Assembly (NCBI RefSeq): GCF_900096915.1
Contig: NZ_FMYK01000005.1
Location: 62,001 to 126,000 of the forward strand
Direction of reading: 5' to 3'
DNA length: 64,000 nt
From: Acinetobacter marinus
GTDB lineage: Bacteria > Pseudomonadota > Gammaproteobacteria > Pseudomonadales > Moraxellaceae
Shown: positions 27,950-37,105 of the stretch, piece by piece
Layout: every line of letters starts with the position of its first letter
How positions within the stretch are numbered: the first letter of the stretch is position 1
Notes under the pieces: model-generated
Databases searched by the model: none
Told to the model about the DNA's origin: nothing
The model's input: the letters and a program-made list of their open reading frames with translations, nothing else
Made by a program: the position numbers and the translations under genes

Positions 27950-29242
27950 ATGACTCAGGCATATACTGCGGCTGAAAAGCGCAGTCGTATTCGTGGCATT
28001 ATTGGTGCGGCATCGGGCAACTTAGTTGAATGGTTCGATTTTTATATTTACGCCGTGTTCGCTGTGTATTTTACCAAGGCATTGACCGCACCAAGCATGG
28101 ATTCTACTTACCAATCGATTTATGTTTGGGGCGTCTTTGCAGCAAGTTTCTTTATGCGACCCATCGGTAGTTGGCTGTTTGGACGTATCGCCGATAAGCA
28201 TGGTCGTAAAAAATCAATGGTGATTTCGATTATCTTGATGGCGATCAGTTCATTCTTATTTGCTTGCCTACCAACCTATGAACAAGTCGGCATGCTAGCA
28301 CCATTCTTATTGTTGATGGTGCGCCTATTACAAGGCTTATCCGTTGGCGGGGAATATGGTGCGGTGGCGACCTATATGAGTGAGCTCGGCTTAAAAGGTC
28401 AGCGTGGATTTTTCTCCTCATTCCAATATGTCACATTAACTGGCGGACAATTATTGGCAAGTTTACTAGGCGTGATTCTCTTGGCGGCGATGACTGAGCA
28501 GCAGCTCCTCGATGGTGGCTGGCGGATTCCATTTGTGATCGGGGGTATTTCTGCCATTATTTCGTTGTTGGCACGTAGTCGCTTGGAAGAAACCCTGAAT
28601 CATGAGGACAGTGATAAAGAAGAATCAGGCACGTTACGAGAGCTGTTCAAAAACCACTGGAAAACCTTCCTATTGGTGGTCGGCTATACCTCGGCAGGCT
28701 CACTGAGCTTTTATGTGATCACAGTCTATTCAAAAACTTACCTGACCAATTTGGGCATCAGCAGCCAAACGGTCGGCTTTATCATGACCATCTGTATTTT
28801 TATCCTCATGGTTGCACAGCCGATTTTTGGGATGCTCTCAGATCGGATTGGTCGTCGCACATCGATGCTTGCGTTTAGCGGTTTAATGGCGATTTTTATT
28901 TATCCTGTGATGGCGGTGGGTATGCCTTACTTTAGTGGCTCGCCGATCATTGTTGCGCTCTTATTAATCTTCCTCATGATGATTCTGAGTTTTTATACCT
29001 CAATCAGTGGCATTGTCAAAGCTGAAATGTTTCCGCCACATGTGCGTGCTTTGGGTGTGGGCTTTTCATATGCCGTCGGGAATGCATTATTTGGTGGTTC
29101 TGCGCCATCTGTGGCACTACAGTTCAAAGCCGCTGGCATTGAAAATACCTTCTTTGTTTATGTCATTATCATGCTGATAATCTGCTTTTTATGTAGTTTC
29201 AAACTACCCAAAGAACCTGAATATCTCCAAGACGATCATTGA
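27950..29242 (+). CDS. MHS-family MFS symporter (KgtP-like)
   Basis: A 430-residue permease with 12 predicted helices of the metabolite:H+ symporter family. Family marks are SGNLVEWFDFYIYAVFA, RPIGSWLFGRIADKHGRKKS and LLQGLSVGGEYGAVATYMSE. Relatives import alpha-ketoglutarate, proline/betaine or shikimate; the substrate here is not certain, with dicarboxylates the first guess. The 289-bp gap upstream is AT-rich with no recognised operator. Confidence 0.9.
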   Translation: MTQAYTAAEKRSRIRGIIGAASGNLVEWFDFYIYAVFAVYFTKALTAPSMDSTYQSIYVWGVFAASFFMRPIGSWLFGRIADKHGRKKSMVISIILMAISSFLFACLPTYEQVGMLAPFLLLMVRLLQGLSVGGEYGAVATYMSELGLKGQRGFFSSFQYVTLTGGQLLASLLGVILLAAMTEQQLLDGGWRIPFVIGGISAIISLLARSRLEETLNHEDSDKEESGTLRELFKNHWKTFLLVVGYTSAGSLSFYVITVYSKTYLTNLGISSQTVGFIMTICIFILMVAQPIFGMLSDRIGRRTSMLAFSGLMAIFIYPVMAVGMPYFSGSPIIVALLLIFLMMILSFYTSISGIVKAEMFPPHVRALGVGFSYAVGNALFGGSAPSVALQFKAAGIENTFFVYVIIMLIICFLCSFKLPKEPEYLQDDH

Positions 29243-29261
29243 GATTTTTCCAATCCATGAT

Positions 29262-29290
29262 CAAAAAATCCCCGCACTCGGCGGGGATTG
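29262..29290 (-). terminator. Terminator of the 29295-30146 lipoprotein gene
   Basis: A perfect 9-bp stem (29267-29275 with 29281-29289). On the minus strand it is followed by a U-run. It also separates the convergent MHS permease. Confidence 0.8.
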
Positions 29291-29294
29291 ACAT

Positions 29295-30146
29295 TTATTG
29301 TGCTTTGATTTCAAAAAGCGGATCTAAAATCTTTTCAGCAATTACTGTGTGATTTTTCTTTGAATAGAGATTACCCTTGAGCGGCATTGTTTTCTGCCAA
29401 CTCAGCTCCTTGCTATTTAAATCAACCAAATACAATGCATAATGTTGCCCTTCTTTCGGCATAATCACTGTATAAAATCCTGCGCCAACACCAACTGTCG
29501 CCAAAGACACGCCAACACTCAGTGCACCTGTCGCAAACTTTTTGCCAAAAGATGCGTCTACCGCTGTAGTCGATGCCAAAAACACTTGATCGGCTTGTGT
29601 TAATGCTTTTAACGTCAACACATCCTCATCGTTCAAGTTTAAGATATTGGTCGCTGTAGTTTTCTTTTTTAATGCTTCAACAACATCGAGTTGATATTTA
29701 TTGATACTTTGATTCAAATTTAACAATGCGATCTTTTGCGCTGGAGTAAGCTCTGCATTTTCGCTATTTAATACAGGAAAATTTGAAATTGGCTGACGTT
29801 TATCCTCATTGCTCGCTTTAAAATCATACTTTTTAAGCTGTATCTCAGGCATGAATCCACAGACGAAAGGCGTGTATTCCTGACCAACCGCTACACCTTG
29901 CTCTGTCAACTGTGTGCGAAGCTGTTCTGAAAACTTTTTTGCCGTCATGCGTGACTGTTCACCAACAATCAGACTCGTCCCTAATTCACTATGTAGCAAA
30001 CAACTATCAACGATCGTTGCCACAGGCGCCTGCTTGAGTTTAGTTTGCATTTGATTGAGTTGATTGCGAGCTTCTGGCGTAATTTTCGTGGTTGCACAGC
30101 CTGTAGCCAGAATACTCATTGCCAATGTTAAAAGGATTTTTTTCAT
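29295..30146 (-). CDS. Putative lipoprotein of unknown function
   Basis: A 283-residue protein with a lipoprotein signal peptide (MKKILLTLAMSILATGC; lipobox LATGC). The mature part is mainly polar and helical, with one Gly/Val-rich stretch (FATGALSVGVSLATVGVGAGF) that could insert in or lie against a membrane. No family recognised. ATG 30146 gives the compact signal peptide; an in-frame ATG lies at 30155. It stands alone upstream of fadA's terminator. Confidence 0.8.
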   Translation of the reverse strand: MKKILLTLAMSILATGCATTKITPEARNQLNQMQTKLKQAPVATIVDSCLLHSELGTSLIVGEQSRMTAKKFSEQLRTQLTEQGVAVGQEYTPFVCGFMPEIQLKKYDFKASNEDKRQPISNFPVLNSENAELTPAQKIALLNLNQSINKYQLDVVEALKKKTTATNILNLNDEDVLTLKALTQADQVFLASTTAVDASFGKKFATGALSVGVSLATVGVGAGFYTVIMPKEGQHYALYLVDLNSKELSWQKTMPLKGNLYSKKNHTVIAEKILDPLFEIKAQ

Positions 30147-30223
30147 AAAGAACATCTTTAGTAATTATGTACTGAAGTGTGAGATTATGTATATTTTTTG
30201 TATTTTTGCAACTTCTATTTTAT

Positions 30224-30257
30224 ATAAAAAATCCCCGCACTTGGCGAGGATTTTTAA
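30224..30257 (-). terminator. Terminator after fadA
   Basis: An 8-bp stem with one G-U pair on the minus strand, flanked by A- and T-runs, 18 bp past the fadA stop. Confidence 0.8.
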
Positions 30258-30274
30258 TGCGCTTAATTTAGCAA

Positions 30275-31447
30275 TTAAACACGTTCGATAATGGTCGCAA
30301 TACCTTGACCAAGACCGATACACATGGTCGCAAGACCGATTTGTGTGTCTTGTTGCTCCATCACGTTGAGCAATGTTGTGGTGATACGTGCACCAGAACA
30401 GCCCAATGGGTGACCAAGCGCAATTGCACCACCATTTAAGTTGATGATGTCTTGCTTGTCATAGATACCCAAGCCTTTCATCACTGATAGACCTTGTGCA
30501 GCAAATGCTTCATTCAATTCAATCGTTTGAATGTCGTCCATCGTCAAGCCAGCACGTTTCAGCGCCTTTTGTGTTGCAGGAACAGGACCATAACCCATGA
30601 TCGCCGCATCACAACCTGCAACCGCCATCGAGCGAATCACAGCACGTGGCTTCAAGCCTAATGCTTGCGCACGTTCAGCAGACATGAGTAGCATCGCAGA
30701 AGCACCATCAGACAATGCTGAAGATGTTGCCGCCGTCACTGTACCGCCTTTCGGATCGAATACTGGACGCAATGCTTGGAATGCTTCAAGGTTTGCATCT
30801 GGACGAATCACTTCGTCGATAGCACAGCTTTGCAAAAAGCCATTTTGGTCGTGACCTTCGATCGCAATGATTTCATTTTTAAAGCGACCTTCTTGTGTTG
30901 CAGCCCATGCACGACGATGCGATTCCACACCAAACGCATCTTGCTCTTCACGAGAGATACCGTTCATACGACCGAGCATTTCCGCAGTCAAGCCCATCAT
31001 GTTCGATGCTTTTGCATAGTGCTTAGATGCTTGTGGGTTGATATCGATGCCGTGCATCATGCCAACGTGACCCATATGCTCTACACCACCGATGATGAAC
31101 ACATCACCTTGGTTAGTTGCGATTTGCGCCGCAGCAGTGTGGATCGATTGCATTGATGAACCGCAAAGACGGTTGACCGTTTGACCTGCAACTGTTTTTG
31201 GAAGATCAGCCAACAATACAATGTTACGACCAATGTTCATACCTTGTTCAAGCGTTTGGTTAACACAGCCCCAAATCACATCTTCAACTTCATTGGTATC
31301 AAACTCGTTACGTGCAACCAATGCACGAACCAATTCAGCAGACAAGTTATCTGCACGAACATTGCGGAACATACCGTTTTTGGTTTTACCCATTGCTGAA
31401 CGTACACCATCAACGATGACAACGTCACGTGGATTTAAAGTAGCCAT
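30275..31447 (-). CDS. fadA: 3-ketoacyl-CoA thiolase
   Basis: The 390-residue beta subunit of the fatty acid oxidation complex, releasing acetyl-CoA in the last step of beta-oxidation. The acyl-accepting cysteine is in NRLCGSSMQSIHTA. The other active-site motifs are ELNEAFAAQ, GGAIALGHPLGCSGAR and CIGLGQG. It lies 12 bp after fadB and certainly shares its transcript. Confidence 0.97.
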   Translation of the reverse strand: MATLNPRDVVIVDGVRSAMGKTKNGMFRNVRADNLSAELVRALVARNEFDTNEVEDVIWGCVNQTLEQGMNIGRNIVLLADLPKTVAGQTVNRLCGSSMQSIHTAAAQIATNQGDVFIIGGVEHMGHVGMMHGIDINPQASKHYAKASNMMGLTAEMLGRMNGISREEQDAFGVESHRRAWAATQEGRFKNEIIAIEGHDQNGFLQSCAIDEVIRPDANLEAFQALRPVFDPKGGTVTAATSSALSDGASAMLLMSAERAQALGLKPRAVIRSMAVAGCDAAIMGYGPVPATQKALKRAGLTMDDIQTIELNEAFAAQGLSVMKGLGIYDKQDIINLNGGAIALGHPLGCSGARITTTLLNVMEQQDTQIGLATMCIGLGQGIATIIERV

Positions 31448-31459
31448 TCACGTTGCTCC

Positions 31460-33613
31460 TTAACCGTAGAATTTTTTGTTGTTTGCAGCCATGTCACGCA
31501 ACATTTGTGGCGCTTCATAAGCCTTACCTAAGTGTGCGTACTTGTCGCAAAGCGCAACGTATTCAGCAACACCTGTTTGATCGATGTAACGGCATGGACC
31601 ACCACGGAATGGCGGGAAGCCAACACCCATGATCATCGCCATGTCTGCTTCTGCTGCAGTCGCTACGATGTTGTCTTCTAGGCAACGAACTGTTTCATTA
31701 CAGAATGCAATCATCATACGATCAATGATTTCTTGTGCATCAAACTCACGCTTTTCAGCAGTTGCCACAGAAGCAACCAGTTCATAAGCAACTGGATCAA
31801 CCACTTTGGCTTTTTTGCCTTTACGATCAAGCTCATACTTGTAGAAACCAACGTCATTTTTCTGACCAAGACGCTTGTTTTCATACATTACGTCAACAGC
31901 GCCTTTGAAGTCTGGCTTCATACGGTCTGGGAAACCTTCTGCCATCACTTCTGCACCATGAACACCAGTATCAATACCGACCACGTCCATCAAATATGCA
32001 GGACCCATAGGCCAGCCGAATTTCTCCATGACTTTATCCACTTGTTGGAAGTCCGCACCGTCTTTAAGAAGAAGGTTGAACGCACCAAAGTAAGGGAACA
32101 AGACACGGTTGACCAAGAAGCCTGGGCAGTCGTTAACAACGATTGGCGTTTTACCCATTTTTTGTGCAAGAACCACAGTTGTTGCAATCGCTTCAGGTGA
32201 AGTTTTTTCACCACGAATCACTTCGACCAAAGGCATCATGTGCACTGGGTTGAAGAAGTGCATACCCACGAAGTTTTCAGGACGTTGTAGGTTTTCAGCC
32301 AAACGAGTGATCGAAATTGTAGAAGTATTTGAAGCAATGATCGTGTTGTCACGAACATTTTTCTCAGTTTCAGCCAGCACGATGCCTTTGACCTTTGGAT
32401 TTTCAGTCACTGCTTCGATCACGATATCCACTTCTGTGAACTCGTCATAGCTCAACGTTGGGCGGATACGTGCAAGGGTTTCACCCATTTGCGCAGGCTT
32501 TAATTTTTTGCGCTCAACTTGCTTGGTGAGCAAGCCATTCGCTTCTTTCATACCGAGTGCAAGCTGTGGATTACCAATATCTTTCATGATAATTGGCGTG
32601 CCTTTGCTTGCTGCTTGGTAAGCAATACCACCACCCATGATCCCAGCGCCAAGTACCGCCGCTTGGTTGACAGGATGTGCGCCTTGCTCATATTTTTTAG
32701 AGGTTTTCTTAACGATTTGGTCATTTAAGAAGAGACCAATCAATGCTTCTGCTTGTGGCGTTGCTGCAGCTTGACCGAAGAATTGTGCTTCAGTTTTTAC
32801 TGCGTCGTCACGAGTTTGTGTTGCAGATGCTTGGATTGAATCAATCGCAAGTTTTGGTGCTGGATATTGTGCAGGATTTGCTTTGGCAAGGACTACACCT
32901 TTGGCCGAGTTGAACGCCATCATTTGTTCAAGTTGGTTCAACTTCACTGGATCAAGTTTTTCTTGACGTTTTGCTTTCCAGTCTAGATCACCCGCAATGG
33001 CTTTTTTCACCAAATCGATCGCTGCATCTTGCAGTTGCTCAGGTGCAACTACCGCATCGACTGCGCCATCTTTAAGTGCTGCGGCAGGCTTTTTCTGTGC
33101 GCCAGTACCAATCCACTCAAGGGCATTGTCGATACCGATCACACGTGTCAAACGGACTGTACCGCCGTAACCTGGGAAGATGCCGAGTTTAACTTCAGGT
33201 AAACCAACTTGTGCCGCTGTAGACATCACACGATAGTCACACGCCAAGCACAATTCAAAACCGCCACCCAATGCAATACCATTGATTGCAACGACTTTTG
33301 GCATATCCAAATCTTCAAATGCATTGAAAATCGCATGTGCACCCATGGTGACTTCAGCAATTTTTTCAGCGCCAGAAGAGAAGTACGCACCAAACTCAGT
33401 AATATCTGCACCCACGATGAATACAGGTTTACCACTGGTCACGATCAAACCTTTGACATCGCTGTTCGCTTTGATCGCTTCAGTCGCAGCCTTAAGGTCT
33501 TGCAAAGTGACGTTATTGAATTTGTTAACTGACTCGCCCTGTAAATCAAAGCGTAGTTCTGCAATTCCATCCGAAAGTAATTGGACGGTAATGGCATTGC
33601 CATTGTGGATCAT
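31460..33613 (-). CDS. fadB: Fatty acid oxidation complex, alpha subunit
   Basis: A 717-residue multifunctional protein. The N-terminal enoyl-CoA hydratase/isomerase domain has AINGIALGGGFELCLACDYR, and its oxyanion-hole and glutamate regions are present (LPEVKLGIFPGYGGTVRL). The C-terminal 3-hydroxyacyl-CoA dehydrogenase has the NAD motif VLGAGIMGGGIAYQ and the catalytic GMHFFNPVHMMPLVEV. ATG 33613 is preceded by AGGAG; the upstream in-frame extension to 33685 is not supported. Confidence 0.97.
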   Translation of the reverse strand: MIHNGNAITVQLLSDGIAELRFDLQGESVNKFNNVTLQDLKAATEAIKANSDVKGLIVTSGKPVFIVGADITEFGAYFSSGAEKIAEVTMGAHAIFNAFEDLDMPKVVAINGIALGGGFELCLACDYRVMSTAAQVGLPEVKLGIFPGYGGTVRLTRVIGIDNALEWIGTGAQKKPAAALKDGAVDAVVAPEQLQDAAIDLVKKAIAGDLDWKAKRQEKLDPVKLNQLEQMMAFNSAKGVVLAKANPAQYPAPKLAIDSIQASATQTRDDAVKTEAQFFGQAAATPQAEALIGLFLNDQIVKKTSKKYEQGAHPVNQAAVLGAGIMGGGIAYQAASKGTPIIMKDIGNPQLALGMKEANGLLTKQVERKKLKPAQMGETLARIRPTLSYDEFTEVDIVIEAVTENPKVKGIVLAETEKNVRDNTIIASNTSTISITRLAENLQRPENFVGMHFFNPVHMMPLVEVIRGEKTSPEAIATTVVLAQKMGKTPIVVNDCPGFLVNRVLFPYFGAFNLLLKDGADFQQVDKVMEKFGWPMGPAYLMDVVGIDTGVHGAEVMAEGFPDRMKPDFKGAVDVMYENKRLGQKNDVGFYKYELDRKGKKAKVVDPVAYELVASVATAEKREFDAQEIIDRMMIAFCNETVRCLEDNIVATAAEADMAMIMGVGFPPFRGGPCRYIDQTGVAEYVALCDKYAHLGKAYEAPQMLRDMAANNKKFYG

Positions 33614-33868
33614 GCCTGATCTCCTTGTTTTGGAGGACTTATGTTGAATTTCATTGTCATACGCAAGGCGCACGACGCTTAGCACATCTTACGCTAACTA
33701 TATCGAAATTTTGCCCCACAAGTTGTATCAAGGCGTGACGCAAGCGTCATCAATGCTGTAGCGTATGTTGTGGGCTGTTGCACCCCATCATACACTGCAA
33801 AATGTTAAGCAAATGTTGCAAAAGCATCGTATTGCAACACGTCAAAAGCCACAAAAATTCATAAAAAA

Positions 33869-33892
33869 AGCGGACAAATAAAGCTGTCCGCT
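33869..33892 (-). terminator. Terminator after avtA
   Basis: An 8-bp perfect stem AGCGGACA/TGTCCGCT followed on the minus strand by seven U, 31 bp past the avtA stop. Confidence 0.85.
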
Positions 33893-33923
33893 TCGAGTAG
33901 TTCACTTGATGAAGAACCTTGCT

Positions 33924-35240
33924 TTAGCTCGATTGCGACACATTCAAATTCGCTGTGTCATATAACTCACGCACCACCTCGCCAATCACCGCAATACCTT
34001 TCTCTAAGGTCGCATCATCTTGCGCAATACTCATGCGAATACACTCATGTGCATGCGTATACACTGTAGTATCAATGCCTGGGAAAAAGTGCTCACTTGG
34101 AATGATCAGCGTGTTTTTTGCCTTTAATCGCTGGTAGAGCTCGACCGTATTGATTGGCAAACCTTGGAACCAAATCCACAGGAAAATTGCCCCTTCAGGC
34201 TGATGGATTTTCATCGGATAATCGCCCAACTCTTTTTTCAGCAATGTAACTGCAAAGTTGGCTTTGGCTTGATAAAAAGGCTGAATTTCCGCATCCGCAA
34301 GCTGTTTTAAAGCATCATTTTCAAGCAGTGGCGTGGTAATCGCCGCACCAAAGCGAGTCGGCGCAAGATTGACGATTGCATTCATGGCACTCACTGCCGA
34401 GATCACTTTCGGGTCTGCTACGATGATGCCTGTGCGCACACCCGGTAAGCCGATTTTCGACAAGCTCATGCACAAAATCGTGTGATCATCCCACGTCAGT
34501 GTGGCATCGGTATGGATAATATTGGGAAATGGCATGCCATAGGCATTATCAATAATCAGTGGAATATCATGCGCTTTCGCCAAATCTGAGAGCTTCGCCA
34601 TCTCCTCATCGGTCAGCACATTGCCCGTAGGATTGGTCGGACGAGAACAGCAGATTGCGCCAATTTTGCCTTGTTTAAGCTCAGGCAGATTGTTTAAGGC
34701 TTCAAAATCGACGTGATATTTAAAGAAACCTTGCTCACCATTATATTCACTGTCTTCGATGATTGGCTTCACCGCCACGAAATGCTTGCCCGCAATATGC
34801 ACATCGCTATAGCCGATATATTCAGGTGCAAGTGGCAACAAAATCGATTTGTCTTTGCCATCACTAAACTGTCCGCCAAACAGATTGAATAAATAAAAAA
34901 AGGCATTCTGCGAACCATTGGTCAGGGCAATATGCGCTTTGCTAATGCCCCAGCCATAATGTCGGTTAAAGAAGCGTACCAAGGCATCAATAAATTTGCT
35001 GTCACCTTGCGGATTGGAATAATTACCAATATTTTCAATCGCCGTCGAACCCAGCTCACCTTCACCAAGTGACTGATAGACATCTAAAAAGGCACGATTC
35101 ACCGCATCAATCCGTGCAGGATTACCACCACCCAGCATATTCACGGGCTGTTCACTTTTTAGCGCATCACCGAGATCATCCATCAACTGGGAAATGCCTG
35201 AGGGTTGAATAAATTTTTTTCCAAAATTTGAAAAATTCAT
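33924..35240 (-). CDS. avtA: Valine--pyruvate aminotransferase
   Basis: A 438-residue class I/II PLP aminotransferase. Landmarks are LGGGNPARIDAV, NGSQNAFFYLFNLFGG, SRPTNPTGN, the aspartate in IIDNAYG and the PLP lysine in MSLSKIGLPGVRTG. It matches AvtA, which makes valine and alanine by exchange with pyruvate or 2-oxoisovalerate. ATG 35240 follows an AGAAGA site; an in-frame upstream start at 35273 is less likely. Confidence 0.92.
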   Translation of the reverse strand: MNFSNFGKKFIQPSGISQLMDDLGDALKSEQPVNMLGGGNPARIDAVNRAFLDVYQSLGEGELGSTAIENIGNYSNPQGDSKFIDALVRFFNRHYGWGISKAHIALTNGSQNAFFYLFNLFGGQFSDGKDKSILLPLAPEYIGYSDVHIAGKHFVAVKPIIEDSEYNGEQGFFKYHVDFEALNNLPELKQGKIGAICCSRPTNPTGNVLTDEEMAKLSDLAKAHDIPLIIDNAYGMPFPNIIHTDATLTWDDHTILCMSLSKIGLPGVRTGIIVADPKVISAVSAMNAIVNLAPTRFGAAITTPLLENDALKQLADAEIQPFYQAKANFAVTLLKKELGDYPMKIHQPEGAIFLWIWFQGLPINTVELYQRLKAKNTLIIPSEHFFPGIDTTVYTHAHECIRMSIAQDDATLEKGIAVIGEVVRELYDTANLNVSQSS

Positions 35241-35341
35241 AACGTGTTCTTCTTTTGCCACACAATATGGCATCGCTCAAAATTAAGGCGCATAGTATAG
35301 CAAATCGTACGGCAATTTTTTGCATTGCACCAAAATGCAAA

Positions 35342-35367
35342 ACCGAAACAAAAACCGAAACAAAAAT
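35342..35367. repeat. 12-bp tandem repeat upstream of a lipoprotein gene
   Basis: Two copies of ACCGAAACAAAA followed by a degenerate third, in the 229-bp gap between avtA and the 35470 lipoprotein gene. Confidence 0.5.
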
Positions 35368-35469
35368 CGTAGCAAAAAATTCAAGCAAAAGACTCTGCCG
35401 ATTCAATTTGCCCTAAGTGTCTTGGATATTCTAAAATATCGGCTAATTTTTGATAATTTGGCAAAGCAC

Positions 35470-35943
35470 ATGTTCGCAATGTTTAAGTCCTCTCCCCGAT
35501 TGATTCTCATGAGCTGTACTGCGGTGTTGTTACTTTCTGGCTGTGGTGAACGAAAACCGATGAGTCCAGAAGAAAACTGGCAACGCTTTTGCTATACCTA
35601 TGAAGATGCGGCTTACAACATCATGTCCGATCGCCAACATCAAATTACCGAGAAGCAAGCACTTGAACACATTGAGAAAATTCAAGCTGGTGTAGAGCGT
35701 GACATGCTTGAGCAACTGGTCAAGCAAGCCCATCAAACGCCTGCTTTCGTCCAGCAAGTCGATAAAGAAAAAGCCATGGATGATTTCAAAGCAGGCAAAT
35801 ATCAGGCATGTATGGCGAAAATGCCAAAATCTGCAAACACGACTGCCGAAGCAACGCAAAAAGAAACGATACCAACAGCGAGCGCCTCTGACTCAGCAAA
35901 TGCTCCTGACTCGAGCAAAACATTGAATAAGACATCTTCTTAA
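35470..35943 (+). CDS. Small lipoprotein of unknown function
   Basis: A 157-residue protein with a lipoprotein signal (RLILMSCTAVLLLSGC; lipobox LLSGC). The mature part is helical and charged, with two cysteines (RFCYTYED and YQACMAKM) and a low-complexity Ser/Thr/Ala tail. The frame is open upstream to 35320 but codes for a K/N-rich stretch unlike a protein. Start 35470 or 35479. Function unknown. Confidence 0.75.
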   Translation: MFAMFKSSPRLILMSCTAVLLLSGCGERKPMSPEENWQRFCYTYEDAAYNIMSDRQHQITEKQALEHIEKIQAGVERDMLEQLVKQAHQTPAFVQQVDKEKAMDDFKAGKYQACMAKMPKSANTTAEATQKETIPTASASDSANAPDSSKTLNKTSS

Positions 35944-35973
35944 ACGATCAATGCTACATATATAAGGTACGAA

Positions 35974-36005
35974 AAAAACGCATTGGGATCGTCCAATGCG
36001 TTTTT
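35974..36005. terminator. Bidirectional terminator
   Basis: A perfect 13-bp stem (35974-35986 with 35993-36005) including A/T-runs at both ends, between a plus-strand lipoprotein gene and a minus-strand LapA-like gene. Confidence 0.9.
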
Positions 36006-36055
36006 GTTTCTGATGTCGATTTAGAAAATTTGTGATCCCGAATGCGCTTTGTCCA

Positions 36056-36229
36056 TTAGCGCATTTTCTTTTTAGCACGAACCTCTCGTTGAAACTCAGC
36101 CAATGCCCAGCCCAAACAGCCACCCAGTAACGTAATCGGCAGGGCTTCAGAAAAGCCAAAATTCAACACATACAATGCCACTAATAAAAATATCAGGCTA
36201 AATAAAGTGATATAAATCAATCGTCGCAT
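36056..36229 (-). CDS. LapA-like small membrane protein
   Basis: A 57-residue protein with one strong N-terminal membrane helix (LIYITLFSLIFLLVALYVLNF), a second weaker hydrophobic stretch (LPITLLGGCLGWALAEF) and a basic tail (QREVRAKKKMR). This two-helix plan resembles the LapA domain of lipopolysaccharide assembly proteins. ATG 36229 is preferred; an in-frame ATG at 36259 would add ten polar residues. Assignment tentative. Confidence 0.6.
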   Translation of the reverse strand: MRRLIYITLFSLIFLLVALYVLNFGFSEALPITLLGGCLGWALAEFQREVRAKKKMR

Positions 36230-36340
36230 TGTCGCAATACAATCCAGAGCCACAGTCATCCTGTCAGCTTAGGAGGTCTATTGCGTGAAGAATATTATGC
36301 TTTTGTCGTAATTTTCAGGCTTTAGAGCTAGACTTTAGGC

Positions 36341-37000
36341 TTATCTCAAAAAGCCATTTTGCGCCAAAAAGTCCATACTAATATTCGAAGTCGCAGTCTG
36401 TTCAGCGGCTTTATCTCCGAGCATCAGTCGTTCGATATAACGTGCCAACACATCGACTTCGAGATTGACCTGCGTGCCTTGTTTCCATGAGCCAATATTG
36501 GTGCGCTCTGCGGTGTGCGGAATCAGATTTAGACTGATCACATTACCACGCAGATGGTTAATGGTCAGACTAATGCCATCGACAGTGACCGAACCTTTTT
36601 CCGCCAAATATTTTGCCAACTCCACAGGGGCCGTGACTTCAAAATACAGTGAACGTGCATCTTCACGCACGAGGGTAATTTCACCCAGTCCATCAACATG
36701 ACCACTGACAATATGTCCGCCAAAGCGTGTAGTTGGCAGCATAGCCTTTTCGACATTGACAGTTTGCCCTGCTTTCCATTGTCCAAGTGTGGTGCGGTGC
36801 AGACTTTCTCTCGACACATCCGCCGCATACCAATCTTCACCAAACTCAATCACGGTCAAACAAATACCATTGGTGGCAATCGAATCGCCAAGATGCACAT
36901 CGGACATATCCAATTTGGTTTGGATTTTTAAGCGCACATCTCCACCAACGGGCTGTACACTTTGCACTTGTCCTACACTTTCAATGATGCCTGTAAACAT
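36341..37000 (-). CDS. ribE: Riboflavin synthase, alpha chain
   Basis: A 219-residue trimeric enzyme that dismutates two lumazines to riboflavin. Two lumazine-binding repeats are seen: MFTGIIESVGQV...SIATNGICLTV, and GHVDGLGEI...SVTVDGISLTIN. It is clustered with ribD, with a DNA methylase gene between them. No FMN riboswitch was found upstream. Length is typical. Confidence 0.96.
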   Translation of the reverse strand: MFTGIIESVGQVQSVQPVGGDVRLKIQTKLDMSDVHLGDSIATNGICLTVIEFGEDWYAADVSRESLHRTTLGQWKAGQTVNVEKAMLPTTRFGGHIVSGHVDGLGEITLVREDARSLYFEVTAPVELAKYLAEKGSVTVDGISLTINHLRGNVISLNLIPHTAERTNIGSWKQGTQVNLEVDVLARYIERLMLGDKAAEQTATSNISMDFLAQNGFLR

Positions 37001-37105
37001 AGATTGACCTATTTATTTTTTCATTGTGAATGCGCTGTATATGTGGGCGAACTGCCGAATTTAAAGCACATTCAATTTAGCGTATCTTCAACGTCGAGAA
37101 TACAT